This document shows, piece after piece, positions 1 through 9,664 of a DNA stretch of 64,000 nucleotides. A model generated the notes under the pieces. It was given only the letters and a program-made list of their open reading frames with translations, did not search any database and had not been told where the DNA came from. Made by a program: the position numbers and the translations under genes. Each line of letters starts with the position of its first letter. Position 1 is the stretch's first letter. This DNA is from JAIQFL01 sp035501495. Lineage in GTDB: Bacteria; Acidobacteriota; Terriglobia; Bryobacterales; Bryobacteraceae. The stretch lies in the NCBI GenBank assembly GCA_035501495.1, contig DATJWB010000106.1, forward strand, positions 74,773-138,772, read 5' to 3'.

Positions 1-83
1 CCTCCTGATGCCGCCTCCCGAGTAGTCCTCCTTTACCACCACATCCGCCCCCGATCCGCCAATAACCCGCGCCCCCTTCCGTC

Positions 84-3000
84 GTGATCGCCGGGAGCAA
101 TTCGTACGCAATCTCGTACAATTGCATCAATCACGTGCCACAACTCGATCGTTTTCGGACTCAAGTCACTGCCGGAGTTTCCCGGGTAACGGAGGCGGTA
201 ATCGGACGCTGGCACTGGCAGCCGCCGGTGTGGCTTGGCTGGATAACCCGCCAGATCGCCCGTGCCGGACGCTACCTTGTCGCCGACCTCAAACGCGCCG
301 GCGCCGCGCTCCTGGTTCTGCTGGCCATTGCGGGCGCCTGGCTCTGGTACAAGAGCCGTCCCGTTCCGCATTACGTTCCCTACAAAATCACCGCGCCCGG
401 GCTCACCCGCTACGGCGACAACGGCATCGCCTCCATCGACCCGTTGATCATCGAATTCGGCGAAACGGCTGCACCTTTGCAGCAGATTGAGAAGACCGTC
501 ACTACCGGAGTCGCCATCTCGCCCCGCATGGCCGGCTCGTGGTATTGGGCGAGCGACAGGACCCTGCGCTTCACGCCAAAGAACGATTGGCCCGTGGACG
601 GGTCGTTCACCGTGAGTTTCGCCAGCAAAGGCTTCTTCGCCCGCGGCGTGCTGCTCGAAGACTATCGCTTCGATTTCAAGAGCGCACCGTTCGCCGCCAC
701 GATCGCGGAGAGCCAGTTTTATCAAGACCCGGTGGACCCCAACCTGAAAAAGCTGGTCGCCACCGTCAGCTTCACCCATCCCGTCGATACCGTCCAGTTC
801 GAACAGCGGGTATCCCTGGCGCTCGCCAGCGACGCCCAATACCTGGGACTGAAGCCCGACAGCAAGAGCTTCTCGGTCGTCTACGACAAGTTCAACCTGG
901 CCGCCCACATCCATTCCGCGCCGCTGGCGATGCCACGCGACGATACGTCGATCACCCTGCGCATCGACAAAGGCGTGCGCGCCGCCCGCGGGGGCAACGA
1001 GACCAAGGACCGTCTGGAAGCAGTGGTCGTGATTCCCGGCCGCACCAGCCTGCGCTTCTCGGGCCTCACCATGGTGGTTGTCGATAATGCCCGCTTCGAG
1101 CCGGAGCAGGTCCTCATGATGACCAGTTCCTCGCCGGTCGCCGAGAAGGCCCTCGGCGGAAAGGTCACCGCCTACCTCTTGCCCGAACGCCATCCCAATC
1201 AGCCCAAGGAAGACACCAACCCGTACCGCTGGGACGACGAGAACCAGGTCGGCAAGGACATCCTCGCGCTCTCCAAGCCCGTCGCTCTCGCCTACGTCTC
1301 CTCCGAACAGGGCGGCGACACCTCGCACGGCTTCAAGTTTCTCGGTCCCGTGGGACGCTACCTCTTTGTACAGGTGGCCGAGGGCGTCGAAGGCACGGGC
1401 GGCTACATCGCCGGCAAACCGTACGTCGCCACGATCCAGGTGATCCCGTATCCGCAGGCGCTCACGTTTCTCGGCAAGGGCGCGCTGCTGTCGCTCTCCG
1501 GCGACAGGAAGGTAGGGTTCCTGGTGCGTGGCGTGGATCACGTGGAAGTCGAGATCGGCCGCGTGCTGGCCAACCAGGTGCACCACCTGGCGCCTGAGAT
1601 GCGCGATTTCACCGCGCCCTCCGTCTCTGACGACCTTGCCGACAAGATCGTCGAGCGCTTCACCGAGGTCCGCGACTATACCGACAAAGAGCCTGGCAAA
1701 CCGACCTACGACAACGTAGATCTCGGCAATTACCTGCAGTCCAGGTCGCAAGGCAGCCGGGGTCTGTTCCTGCTGCGGGTTCGTTCCGTGCAGCCTCCGC
1801 CGAAAGAGGCTCCCGGACCCGATCAGCCTCAGGACCAGAACCCACCGCAGCCGAACCAGGCCGAGGGAGAATCCGAATCCGGACCCGGCGAGGGCGGAGC
1901 CATCGAGGACACCCGCCTGATCCTAGTCACCGATCTCGGCTTCATCGTCAAGCAGGCCAAAGACGGCACACGCGACGTGTTCGTGCAATCCATCCGCTCG
2001 GGCCTTCCGATCGATGGGGTGCGCGTCGAGGCTGTGGGGCGCAATGGCCAGGCTGTGGCGACGGCGACCACGGAAGGCGGCGGGCGCGCCCGTCTGCCGA
2101 AGATTCCCGCCATGAAGCGCGAAAAGGCGCCGCTCATGATCGTGGCGCAGAAGGACTCCGACTTCTCCTTCATGCCCTTTCAGACCGGCGGACGCACGCT
2201 CGACCTTTCGCGCTTCGATACCGGCGGCATCGAGAACGACCAGTCGGTGCAGCAACTCTCCGCCTACCTCTTCTCCGATCGCGGTATTTATCGGCCGGGC
2301 GAGACCACCCATCTCGGCATGATTGTGCGCACCGCCGACTGGAAGTCTTCGCTCACCGGCCTCCCCATCGCGGTCGAAATCACGGATTCCCGCGGCAATG
2401 TGGTCAGCCGCAGCCCTATCAAGCTTTCGGCAGCGGCATTCGAGGATGTGGCCTTCACGAGCCAGCCCGCCGCCCCGACAGGCACTTACCAGGCCGTCGC
2501 CTACCTCGTGAAGAGCGAGAAGGAGCAGGAGAATCTCGGCAGTACTTCCTTCAAGGTGCAGGAATTCGAGCCCGACCGCATGAAAGTGCGGCTCGATCTC
2601 AGCGATCAGCCTGCGGAAGGGTGGCTCAAGCCGGACGACGTGAAGCCTCGCGTCACCGTCGCTCACCTCTTCGGAGAGGCCGCGTCCAACCGGCGCGTCG
2701 ATGGCGAAATGGATCTCTCCGCGGTGCTGCCTGTCTTCGCCCGCTATCCCGAACACCGCTTCCAGGCCGGGCAGTCGCTAAACGAGCCCTTCCACGAAGC
2801 CCTTGCCGATACCGTGACCGATGACAAGGGCATCGCCAGATTCAAAATCGACCTGGGGCGCTTCACCGGCCGCGTATTCCGGCTCAATCTCCTGGCACGC
2901 GCCTATGAAGCCGAAGGCGGACGCAACGTAGCCGCCGAGAGCAGCGCCATCGTCTCGGATGGGGATTACCTCGTGGGCGTGAAACCCGATGGCGACCTGA

Positions 3001-6000
3001 ACTTCGTGAAGCGGGGCACCGCCCGCCAGGCCAACTGGCTGGCCGTCAATCAGCGACTCAACCCCGTCGCCGCCGACAAACTCACGCTCGAATGGGTGCA
3101 GCTCAAATACGTCTCGGTCCTGACCCAACAGAGCAATCAGACGTATAAATACGTCTCGCGCCTCAAGGAAATCGTCCGCAACAGCCGCAAGGTACGCATC
3201 GCCTCGGGTGGCAGCATGTTCCCGCTGCCCACCCAGGAGCCCGGTGATTTCGTGCTCGTGCTCCGCGACGAGTCCGGGTCCGTGCTCAACTCCCTCAACT
3301 ACACGGTCGCGGGAGAAGCCAACATCACCGGCTCGCTCGATCGCGATGCTGAGTTGCAAATCCAGCTCGACAAGTCGTCGTATGCAGGCGGCGACACCAT
3401 CGAGGTCAGCATCCGCGCTCCCTACACCGGCGCCGGGCTGATCACCATCGAGCGCGACCGCGTGCTCCAGCACCAGTGGTTCAAGACAAGCACCACCAGC
3501 TCCGTGCAGCGCGTCCAGTTACCGCGAGATTTCGAAGGCAACGGCTACGTCGGTGTGGAATTCGTGCGCGATCCATCCTCCGACGAGATCTTCCTCAGCC
3601 CGCTCTCGTACGGCGCCGCGCCCTTTTCAGCCAGCCTGACGGCGCGCACCGAGCCGCTGCGCCTCAATGTGCCGACCGAGATCAAGCCCGGCACCACGAT
3701 CAACATGCAAGTGGTCCCGGGGGAGGCTTCCCGCGTCGCGCTGCTCGCGGTGGATGAAGGCATCCTGCAAGTCGCGCGCTACCACGACCCAGACCCGCTC
3801 CGCTACTTCTTCCAGAAACGCCGGCTGGAGGTCGATACCACCCAGATCCTCGACCTGATCCTGCCCGAGTTCCAGCGCTTCGTTGCCCTGGCCGCGCCCG
3901 GCGGCGATGCCGAAAGCGGCTTCGCGCGCCACCTCAATCCTTTCGCCAAGAAGCGCAAGCCGCCCGTCGCCTACTGGTCTGGCATCGTGGACGTCGGCCC
4001 GGCGGGACAGAATTTCCGCTACGCCGTTCCCGACTACTTCAACGGCAAGCTGCGCATCGTCGCCATAGCTGTCAGCGCAAAGCGCGTCGGCACGGCCGCC
4101 GGAGCCACCGACGTAAAAGGCAGCTTCATCATGACTCCCAACGTTCCGTCCATGGCCGCTCCCGGAGACGAGTTCGAGGTAGGCGTGGGGCTCTTCAACA
4201 ACACCACGGGCGCCAAAGGTCCGATTCATCTCGAAGCCCAGTTGGGTGCGGGCCTGGCGCTGCAAGGCCCGGCCGCAATAGACCTGCTAATCGCCGATCA
4301 GAAGGAAGGCACCGGCATCTTCCGCTTCAAGGCGAACTCCGTGCTCGGGCCGGCTTCGGTGAAGTTCGTGGCACGCCGCGGGGCTGCGGAAGCACAGATC
4401 GAAGAGAGCGTCAGCGTCCGCCCGGCGGTCGCCTATCGCACCCAGCTCACCCTCGGGCGCTTCGACAACGCCCGCGCGGACATCCCCGTGACGCGACAGA
4501 TGTACAACGAGAAGCGCCGCGTCGAAGCCGCCGTCTCCCCGGTTCCGCTGATCTGGGGTCCCTCGCTCATCGCCTGGCTCGACGACTATCCTTACTCTTG
4601 CACCGAACAACTCGTCAGCAAGGGCATGTCCACGCTGCTGCTCACGTCGCGTCCCGAATTCGGCTCCGTGCGCAGCCGGATTACGTCAACCCCGGCCTCC
4701 ACATTCCCGGTGCTGCAGAGCCGCCAGAACGATTCGGGCGGCTTCGGCCTCTGGTCTTCTTCCCCCAATATCGCCGAATTCCCCAGCGTCTATGCGGCAC
4801 AGTTCCTGCTGGAGGCCAAGGACCGCGGCCAGAAGATTCCGGCGCCGATGCTGGCCAGCCTCAACGAGTGGCTCACACGCTACGCGTCCACCCCCGCTTC
4901 GACCCTCCCCGATGCCCGCTGGCGCGCCTATGCGGTGTACCTGCTGGCGCGGCAAGGGATCAATCCCGCGAGCGCCCTTTCGAATGTCGAGCAGGAGCTA
5001 TCGCACCGCTACGCGCAAGCCTGGCCGTCGGATCTCTCGGCGGGCTGGCTCGCCGCCACCTACCGGCTGATGCAGCGCAATGGCGATGCCGATCGCGTCA
5101 TCGCCAAAGTCCCGTGGTCGCGCGCCAAGCACGACTTCGGCGAGGAGATCTATTACGATTCGCTGGTCCACGACTCGCAACTGCTCTACCTCCTGGCCCG
5201 CCACTTCCCTGCGCGCCTGGCCGCGGTTCCGCCGACCGTGCTCGAGGACATAGGCGGCGCGGTCAGCGACAACCGTATCGACTCGCTCTCCGCCGCCTGG
5301 ACCCTGCTTGCCCTCGATGCTTACGCGAAAGCCGCCGGCTCCGAAGGCAAGCTCGCGATTGCGGAAGTATCGGCCGACGGGCGCGAGCGCGCTCTCTCCC
5401 TGCCCGCGGGCGCCATGCCGAAGGCGGAGATCTCCACGAATGCCGCCAAAGTCCGCTTCGGCAAGGAAGGACCGCTGCCCGGGTATTACAGCCTCGATCA
5501 ATCGGGATTCGATCGTGTTCTTCCGCCGTCTGCCGTGAATCAAGGCGTCGAGGTGATCCACGAATTCCTCGACCTGCAGGGCAACGTCATCTCGAAGGTC
5601 ACGGTCGGTCAGGAGTTCCTGGTGCGCGTGCGTCTGCGGCCCACCGTCCGTGCCAGCCTCTCGCAGATTGCCGTTGTCGATCTCCTGCCCGGCGGCACCG
5701 AGGCGGTGCTGGAGTTGCGACCTCCATCCGACAGCACGACTCCCGCCGCCGATCCCGCCTCGTCACAAGCCGCGGGGGGCCTGCCCATCGGCTTGCCCGA
5801 CAAATCTGACTGGACGCCGCAGCACGTGGACGTCCGGGACGATCGCGTGGTCCTCTACGGCGACCTTGGCAAGAACGCGAGCACCTTCGTCTACCGCGTG
5901 CGGGCCACCAACGCCGGCATTTATCAAGCGCCGCCCGCATCCGCCGAAGGCATGTACGACCGCAAAATCTCGGGGCTCAGCCAGCCCGGCAGACTGGAGA

Positions 6001-6014
6001 TCGTGAAGCCATGA
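84..6014 (+). CDS. Alpha-2-macroglobulin family protein (bacterial YfhM type)
   Basis: This is a 1976-aa envelope protein of the bacterial alpha-2-macroglobulin family. These proteins trap attacking proteases in the periplasm by covalent thioester capture. One membrane segment lies near residues 73-91 (AGAALLVLLAIAGAWLWY), so it is probably anchored in the inner membrane. The thioester motif is visible as YSCTEQ, with Cys1506 and Gln1509 about 470 residues from the C-terminus, as expected for this family. A GIYRPGE motif typical of the macroglobulin domains is present, and a Pro/Gln-rich linker lies at about residues 571-607. It overlaps pbpC by 4 bases (ATGA), the classic pairing for this family. 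The start is a GTG without a clear Shine-Dalgarno; a later start is possible. It is longer than E. coli YfhM (1653 aa). Confidence 0.93.
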   Translation: MIAGSNSYAISYNCINHVPQLDRFRTQVTAGVSRVTEAVIGRWHWQPPVWLGWITRQIARAGRYLVADLKRAGAALLVLLAIAGAWLWYKSRPVPHYVPYKITAPGLTRYGDNGIASIDPLIIEFGETAAPLQQIEKTVTTGVAISPRMAGSWYWASDRTLRFTPKNDWPVDGSFTVSFASKGFFARGVLLEDYRFDFKSAPFAATIAESQFYQDPVDPNLKKLVATVSFTHPVDTVQFEQRVSLALASDAQYLGLKPDSKSFSVVYDKFNLAAHIHSAPLAMPRDDTSITLRIDKGVRAARGGNETKDRLEAVVVIPGRTSLRFSGLTMVVVDNARFEPEQVLMMTSSSPVAEKALGGKVTAYLLPERHPNQPKEDTNPYRWDDENQVGKDILALSKPVALAYVSSEQGGDTSHGFKFLGPVGRYLFVQVAEGVEGTGGYIAGKPYVATIQVIPYPQALTFLGKGALLSLSGDRKVGFLVRGVDHVEVEIGRVLANQVHHLAPEMRDFTAPSVSDDLADKIVERFTEVRDYTDKEPGKPTYDNVDLGNYLQSRSQGSRGLFLLRVRSVQPPPKEAPGPDQPQDQNPPQPNQAEGESESGPGEGGAIEDTRLILVTDLGFIVKQAKDGTRDVFVQSIRSGLPIDGVRVEAVGRNGQAVATATTEGGGRARLPKIPAMKREKAPLMIVAQKDSDFSFMPFQTGGRTLDLSRFDTGGIENDQSVQQLSAYLFSDRGIYRPGETTHLGMIVRTADWKSSLTGLPIAVEITDSRGNVVSRSPIKLSAAAFEDVAFTSQPAAPTGTYQAVAYLVKSEKEQENLGSTSFKVQEFEPDRMKVRLDLSDQPAEGWLKPDDVKPRVTVAHLFGEAASNRRVDGEMDLSAVLPVFARYPEHRFQAGQSLNEPFHEALADTVTDDKGIARFKIDLGRFTGRVFRLNLLARAYEAEGGRNVAAESSAIVSDGDYLVGVKPDGDLNFVKRGTARQANWLAVNQRLNPVAADKLTLEWVQLKYVSVLTQQSNQTYKYVSRLKEIVRNSRKVRIASGGSMFPLPTQEPGDFVLVLRDESGSVLNSLNYTVAGEANITGSLDRDAELQIQLDKSSYAGGDTIEVSIRAPYTGAGLITIERDRVLQHQWFKTSTTSSVQRVQLPRDFEGNGYVGVEFVRDPSSDEIFLSPLSYGAAPFSASLTARTEPLRLNVPTEIKPGTTINMQVVPGEASRVALLAVDEGILQVARYHDPDPLRYFFQKRRLEVDTTQILDLILPEFQRFVALAAPGGDAESGFARHLNPFAKKRKPPVAYWSGIVDVGPAGQNFRYAVPDYFNGKLRIVAIAVSAKRVGTAAGATDVKGSFIMTPNVPSMAAPGDEFEVGVGLFNNTTGAKGPIHLEAQLGAGLALQGPAAIDLLIADQKEGTGIFRFKANSVLGPASVKFVARRGAAEAQIEESVSVRPAVAYRTQLTLGRFDNARADIPVTRQMYNEKRRVEAAVSPVPLIWGPSLIAWLDDYPYSCTEQLVSKGMSTLLLTSRPEFGSVRSRITSTPASTFPVLQSRQNDSGGFGLWSSSPNIAEFPSVYAAQFLLEAKDRGQKIPAPMLASLNEWLTRYASTPASTLPDARWRAYAVYLLARQGINPASALSNVEQELSHRYAQAWPSDLSAGWLAATYRLMQRNGDADRVIAKVPWSRAKHDFGEEIYYDSLVHDSQLLYLLARHFPARLAAVPPTVLEDIGGAVSDNRIDSLSAAWTLLALDAYAKAAGSEGKLAIAEVSADGRERALSLPAGAMPKAEISTNAAKVRFGKEGPLPGYYSLDQSGFDRVLPPSAVNQGVEVIHEFLDLQGNVISKVTVGQEFLVRVRLRPTVRASLSQIAVVDLLPGGTEAVLELRPPSDSTTPAADPASSQAAGGLPIGLPDKSDWTPQHVDVRDDRVVLYGDLGKNASTFVYRVRATNAGIYQAPPASAEGMYDRKISGLSQPGRLEIVKP

Positions 6015-8356
6015 ACTGGCCTCGAAAATGTGCCCCGATGAGTCGGGGCACGGCAGGCAGGAGTGCCTGCGCCACATTCGCCCTCCTCATCCTCATTCGC
6101 CTCTACCCGCACGCCCCGCTCGCCGACCGCATCCCGCTCTCCACCGCGGTCTGGTCCGCCGATGGCGAACTCCTCCGCGTCACCCTCGCGTCCGACGACC
6201 AATACCGCGTCTGGACGCCGCTCTCTCAGATGTCACCCACTCTCGTCGAGGCCTTCCTCCTGAAAGAAGACCGCTGGTATTACTGGCATCCGGGCGTCAA
6301 TCCGTGGGCGCTCTTGCGCGCGGGCCTTCGTACCTGGCGAGGCCCCACTCGTCAAGGCGGCTCGACCCTCACCATGCAGTTGGCCCGCCTGCTCTACGGG
6401 CTCCGAACCCGCAGCGCCACAGGCAAACTCCGACAGGCTGCCGCCGCGCTTTGGCTCGAGGCCCGCTACTCGAAGCGCGACCTGCTGGAAGCCTACCTGA
6501 ACCTCGCGCCTTTCGGCGGCAACGTGCAGGGCGTCGGCGCAGCCAGCCGCATTTACTTCAACCAGCCGCCCGACCGCATCAGCCTCGGAGAATCCATCAC
6601 CCTCGCGGTGATCCCGCAGAGCCCCGCCGCGCGCGCCGGGCACGGCGTTCCCCAGGAGCGCTTACTGAAGGCGCGCCGCCAGCTTGCCGCCCAGTGGCTG
6701 AAGCACCATTCGGTTGACGAGATGGAGCGCCGCCAGTTGGAAGCGCCGATCCTTGCCCGGCAGGAGTTCCCCATGCCCTGGCTCGCGCCGCACTTTGTGG
6801 ACGCGCTGCTGGCCGAACCTCGGGGCCGCACTCCGCGCGTCGATACCACCTTGGACGCCGGCCTGCAGCGTCTCGTCGAGCGGCAGGTCCAGCGCTACAT
6901 CGCAGAGTACGGCGACCGCGGAATTCGTAACGTCGCGGCGCTGCTGCTGGACTCCTCGTCGATGTCGGTCAAAGCCTGGGTCGGGTCGGCCGACTATGCC
7001 AACGAAGCCATCGACGGGCAGGTGGATGGCGTTCTCGCCAAGCGCTCTCCGGGCTCCGCTCTCAAGCCCCTGATTTACGCCATGGCGCTCGACCAGGGCA
7101 TCCTGCACCCGCGCACCATCCTGCGCGATTCGCCCACTTCCTTCGGCCCGTTCACCCCGGAGAATTTCGATGGCCGCTTCCTGGGACCGATCCCTGCCGA
7201 AGACGCCCTCATTCGGAGCCGCAACATCCCGGCCGTCTGGGTGTCGATGCAGCTCAAGCAGCCCAGCTTTCACGGCTTCCTGGAAAGCGCGGGTGTGCGC
7301 GGCTTGAAATCCGAGTCGTATTACGGTCTCGCCCTTGCCTTGGGCGGCGTGGAAGTCACGATGGAAGAACTCGCCTCGCTCTACGGCGTGCTGGCGAACC
7401 AAGGCATCCTGCAGCCGATCCGCGTAGTCCAGCCGGCGCGCCCGCTCCAGCCTCCCGAAGGGCCGCGCATGCTGAGCCCGGAGGCCGCCTTCATCACGCT
7501 CGAAATGCTCCACCGCAACCCGCGCCCGGATGAAGACGGAACGCTGCCCGTCCGCACCCGCTGGCCCGTGGCCTGGAAGACCGGCACCTCGTGGGGCTTT
7601 CGGGATGCCTGGTCGGCGGGCATTGCCGGCCGCTACGTGCTGGTGGTCTGGATTGGCGATTTCTCGGGCCGGGGCAATCCCAGTTTCGTGGGCGTCGATG
7701 CGGCCGCTCCGCTCTTCTTCCGTATTGTCGATGCTCTGAACCTCGCGCGCGCCGCCGAACCCGTTCCCGAGCGGAGGCCGCCTCCCGGCGCGAGCCGCGT
7801 CACCGTTTGTGCCGCGAGCGGCGACCTGCCCAACGCCTGGTGCCCGCAAACGGTCGAGACGTGGTACATCCCCGGGAAGTCTCCCATCCGCGTCAGCCAG
7901 TTGCATCGCGCCGTGGCGATCGACGTCTCGACCGGTCGCCCCGCATGTCCGCCATACTCCGCCGGCAGCACCCGCTTCGAGGTATTCGAGTTCTGGACGT
8001 CCGACATGCTCAAGCTCTTCCGCGAAGCCGGCATGCCGCGCCGCGCGCCGCCCGACCTGCCGCCTTGCGCTGCCGAGGATACAGCCGACGCCCCGCGGAT
8101 CGCCTCGCCGGCGCGAGGCCTGACGTACACGCTGCGCCGCTCGCGCCCGGAGAGTGTCATCGCGCTGGAGGCGGGAGTCGCCGCAGACGTTCGCAACGTG
8201 TTCTGGTTCGATGGCGGCGCCCTGATCGGCAAATCCGCAGTGAGTGCCGGGGCTCTGGCGTGGCGCCCCGCGGCCGACGGCGCGCACCTGCTCCGCGTGA
8301 TCGACGATCACGGCCGTGCCGCCGAGCGCGACCTTCAGGTGCAATTCGCGCCGTGA
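6011..8356 (+). CDS. pbpC: Penicillin-binding protein 1C (bifunctional transglycosylase/transpeptidase)
   Basis: This 781-aa class A penicillin-binding protein polymerises and cross-links peptidoglycan. The glycosyltransferase domain shows the catalytic EDRW...HPG motif (Glu86) and RQGGSTLTMQLAR. The transpeptidase domain shows SALK (Ser349, Lys352), SRN (403-405) and KTGT (523-526). The last 90 or so residues resemble the BiPBP_C domain that distinguishes PBP1C. The ATG start overlaps the macroglobulin stop, so translation is probably coupled and the two proteins likely act together: protease trapping plus wall repair. Odd: codons 7-22 come from a dispersed repeat (see 6031-6075), and the hydrophobic anchor after it (ATFALLILIRL) is short for this family. 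No other start codon lies before the domain. Confidence 0.94.
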   Translation: MNWPRKCAPMSRGTAGRSACATFALLILIRLYPHAPLADRIPLSTAVWSADGELLRVTLASDDQYRVWTPLSQMSPTLVEAFLLKEDRWYYWHPGVNPWALLRAGLRTWRGPTRQGGSTLTMQLARLLYGLRTRSATGKLRQAAAALWLEARYSKRDLLEAYLNLAPFGGNVQGVGAASRIYFNQPPDRISLGESITLAVIPQSPAARAGHGVPQERLLKARRQLAAQWLKHHSVDEMERRQLEAPILARQEFPMPWLAPHFVDALLAEPRGRTPRVDTTLDAGLQRLVERQVQRYIAEYGDRGIRNVAALLLDSSSMSVKAWVGSADYANEAIDGQVDGVLAKRSPGSALKPLIYAMALDQGILHPRTILRDSPTSFGPFTPENFDGRFLGPIPAEDALIRSRNIPAVWVSMQLKQPSFHGFLESAGVRGLKSESYYGLALALGGVEVTMEELASLYGVLANQGILQPIRVVQPARPLQPPEGPRMLSPEAAFITLEMLHRNPRPDEDGTLPVRTRWPVAWKTGTSWGFRDAWSAGIAGRYVLVVWIGDFSGRGNPSFVGVDAAAPLFFRIVDALNLARAAEPVPERRPPPGASRVTVCAASGDLPNAWCPQTVETWYIPGKSPIRVSQLHRAVAIDVSTGRPACPPYSAGSTRFEVFEFWTSDMLKLFREAGMPRRAPPDLPPCAAEDTADAPRIASPARGLTYTLRRSRPESVIALEAGVAADVRNVFWFDGGALIGKSAVSAGALAWRPAADGAHLLRVIDDHGRAAERDLQVQFAP
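6031..6075 (+). repeat. REP-like repeat: 8-bp hairpin plus GGCAGGAGTGCCTGCGCCAC core, inside pbpC
   Basis: A perfect hairpin, TGCCCCGA-TGAG-TCGGGGCA (6031-6050), is followed by the 20-base core at 6056-6075. The same core occurs exactly at 50004-50023 and with one mismatch at 29532-29551 (opposite strand). It lies in frame in the first codons of pbpC and encodes about 15 residues, ending in GRSACAT just before the membrane segment. Confidence 0.8.
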
Positions 8357-8373
8357 CGTGTGCCGGCGCGGCA

Positions 8374-8393
8374 GCCACGAGTGCCCGCGTCCC
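8374..8393 (+). repeat. Degenerate copy of the REP-like core upstream of the serpin gene
   Basis: This stretch matches 17 of 20 positions with the complement of the copy at 25518-25537. It lies between pbpC and the serpin start at 8420, in the same orientation relative to the downstream gene as the copies in pbpC and the GH97 gene. Confidence 0.55.
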
Positions 8394-8419
8394 GTCGTAT
8401 GCTGGGTCCGGGTGAACTT

Positions 8420-9652
8420 ATGGATCCGGCAACGCAACGTCGCTTATTGGTACTCCTGGCCCTTACCGCAATCAGTGCCTGGGGCCAGGCGAAAGGAGAC
8501 AAGATGGCCGATTCGCAGGCGCTGGTCGAACATGCCAAGACCGCGGCCACCGCGCAGAACGAGTTCGGCATGAAACTGCTCGCGCTCGAAGTCGCGCGCA
8601 AGCCGCGCGAGAATGTCTTCCTCTCGCCTCTCAGCGTCTTCCTCGCGCTTTCCATGACCGAGAACGGCGCCGCCGGCAAGACCCGGACCGACATGCGCTC
8701 CACCCTCGCGATCCCTACGAGTCTGAGCGAGGACGACTTCCAACGGGCAGCCTCCGCCCTTTCGCAATCGCTGCGCTCGCGGCAGGATGTCGAGATCTCG
8801 ATCGCCAACGCGCTCTGGGCCGATCGCAGCTTCAAACTGGCGGACGGATTCGTCCAACGTGCCCGGGAATATTACGATGCCGAAGCCGCCACACTGGATT
8901 TCCACCAACCGGCAGCCGCCCGTACCATCAATGACTGGGTCAGCCAGCATACCAAGGGCAAGATCCCGGAGATCGTGACGTTCGATATCGTCCGCGCCGC
9001 CATCGCGATCCTCACCAACGCCGTCTATTTCCGCGGCCGTTGGCTCGAACCGTTCTCCAAAAACCTGACACAGGACGCCCCCTTTCACAAGGCCGACGGC
9101 ACGCAGAAGATGATACCCATGATGCACCGGGACCGGCTCTCCGGCGCCTACCGCAGCGGCGATAGCTTCGAGGCCGCTCGACTGCCCTACCAGACCTCGG
9201 GGATTGCCATGTATGCGATATTGCCGGCGGCGGGGACCACCCCGGAACAAGCGCTGGCAAAGATCTCGGTTGCCGGCTTGATACAAGGCTCCGATCCCGC
9301 GGAGCTTGACCTGCGCCTCCCGCGATTCAGCCTGAATTACGGCAACAGCCTGAAGGATCCGCTCGCCCGCATGGGCATGGAGATCGCGTTCCGCTGGCCC
9401 GGCGCGGATTTCGCGCCAATGGGCTCGTCGCGGATTTACATCGGGGACGTGATCCACAAGACGCGGCTGGAGGTGGACGAGGAAGGCACCGTCGCTGCGG
9501 CCGCCACCGCAGTCATCATGCGCCCCGGCGCGGTCATGTCGCGCAGGGAGCGGAAAAGCCTGACCTTCGACCGGCCGTTTGGCGTATTGTTGTGCGACGA
9601 ACGGACGGATGCCGTTCTGTTTGCCGGCGTGATCTACGACCCCGGAAACTAA
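8420..9652 (+). CDS. Secreted serpin (serine protease inhibitor)
   Basis: This 410-aa protein has a signal peptide (MDPATQRRLLVLLALTAISAWGQ) and a full-length serpin fold. The hinge of the reactive-centre loop, EEGTVAAAATAV, has the small residues at P12-P9 that mark inhibitory serpins, so it should inhibit serine proteases by a suicide mechanism. The signature FDRPFGVLL near the C-terminus is also seen. The loop is about 5 residues longer than antitrypsin between the expected P1 and FDRPF, so the P1 residue cannot be fixed from sequence. The start at 8420 is chosen because it gives the signal peptide directly; an in-frame start at 8360 would read through the degenerate repeat. It lies 63 bases after pbpC, probably in the same transcription unit. 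Confidence 0.92.
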   Translation: MDPATQRRLLVLLALTAISAWGQAKGDKMADSQALVEHAKTAATAQNEFGMKLLALEVARKPRENVFLSPLSVFLALSMTENGAAGKTRTDMRSTLAIPTSLSEDDFQRAASALSQSLRSRQDVEISIANALWADRSFKLADGFVQRAREYYDAEAATLDFHQPAAARTINDWVSQHTKGKIPEIVTFDIVRAAIAILTNAVYFRGRWLEPFSKNLTQDAPFHKADGTQKMIPMMHRDRLSGAYRSGDSFEAARLPYQTSGIAMYAILPAAGTTPEQALAKISVAGLIQGSDPAELDLRLPRFSLNYGNSLKDPLARMGMEIAFRWPGADFAPMGSSRIYIGDVIHKTRLEVDEEGTVAAAATAVIMRPGAVMSRRERKSLTFDRPFGVLLCDERTDAVLFAGVIYDPGN

Positions 9653-9664
9653 CCTTGTAACCTT

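Noticed and set aside
33..1751. Long open frame (572 codons) on the minus strand opposite the macroglobulin gene
   Set aside because: It lies antisense to a gene with clear domains; in high-GC DNA the opposite strand often stays open. The peptide is Gly/Arg/His-rich without any family motif.
6662..8437. Long minus-strand frame opposite pbpC
   Set aside because: It is antisense to the transpeptidase motifs, with no ribosome site and composition typical of shadow frames.
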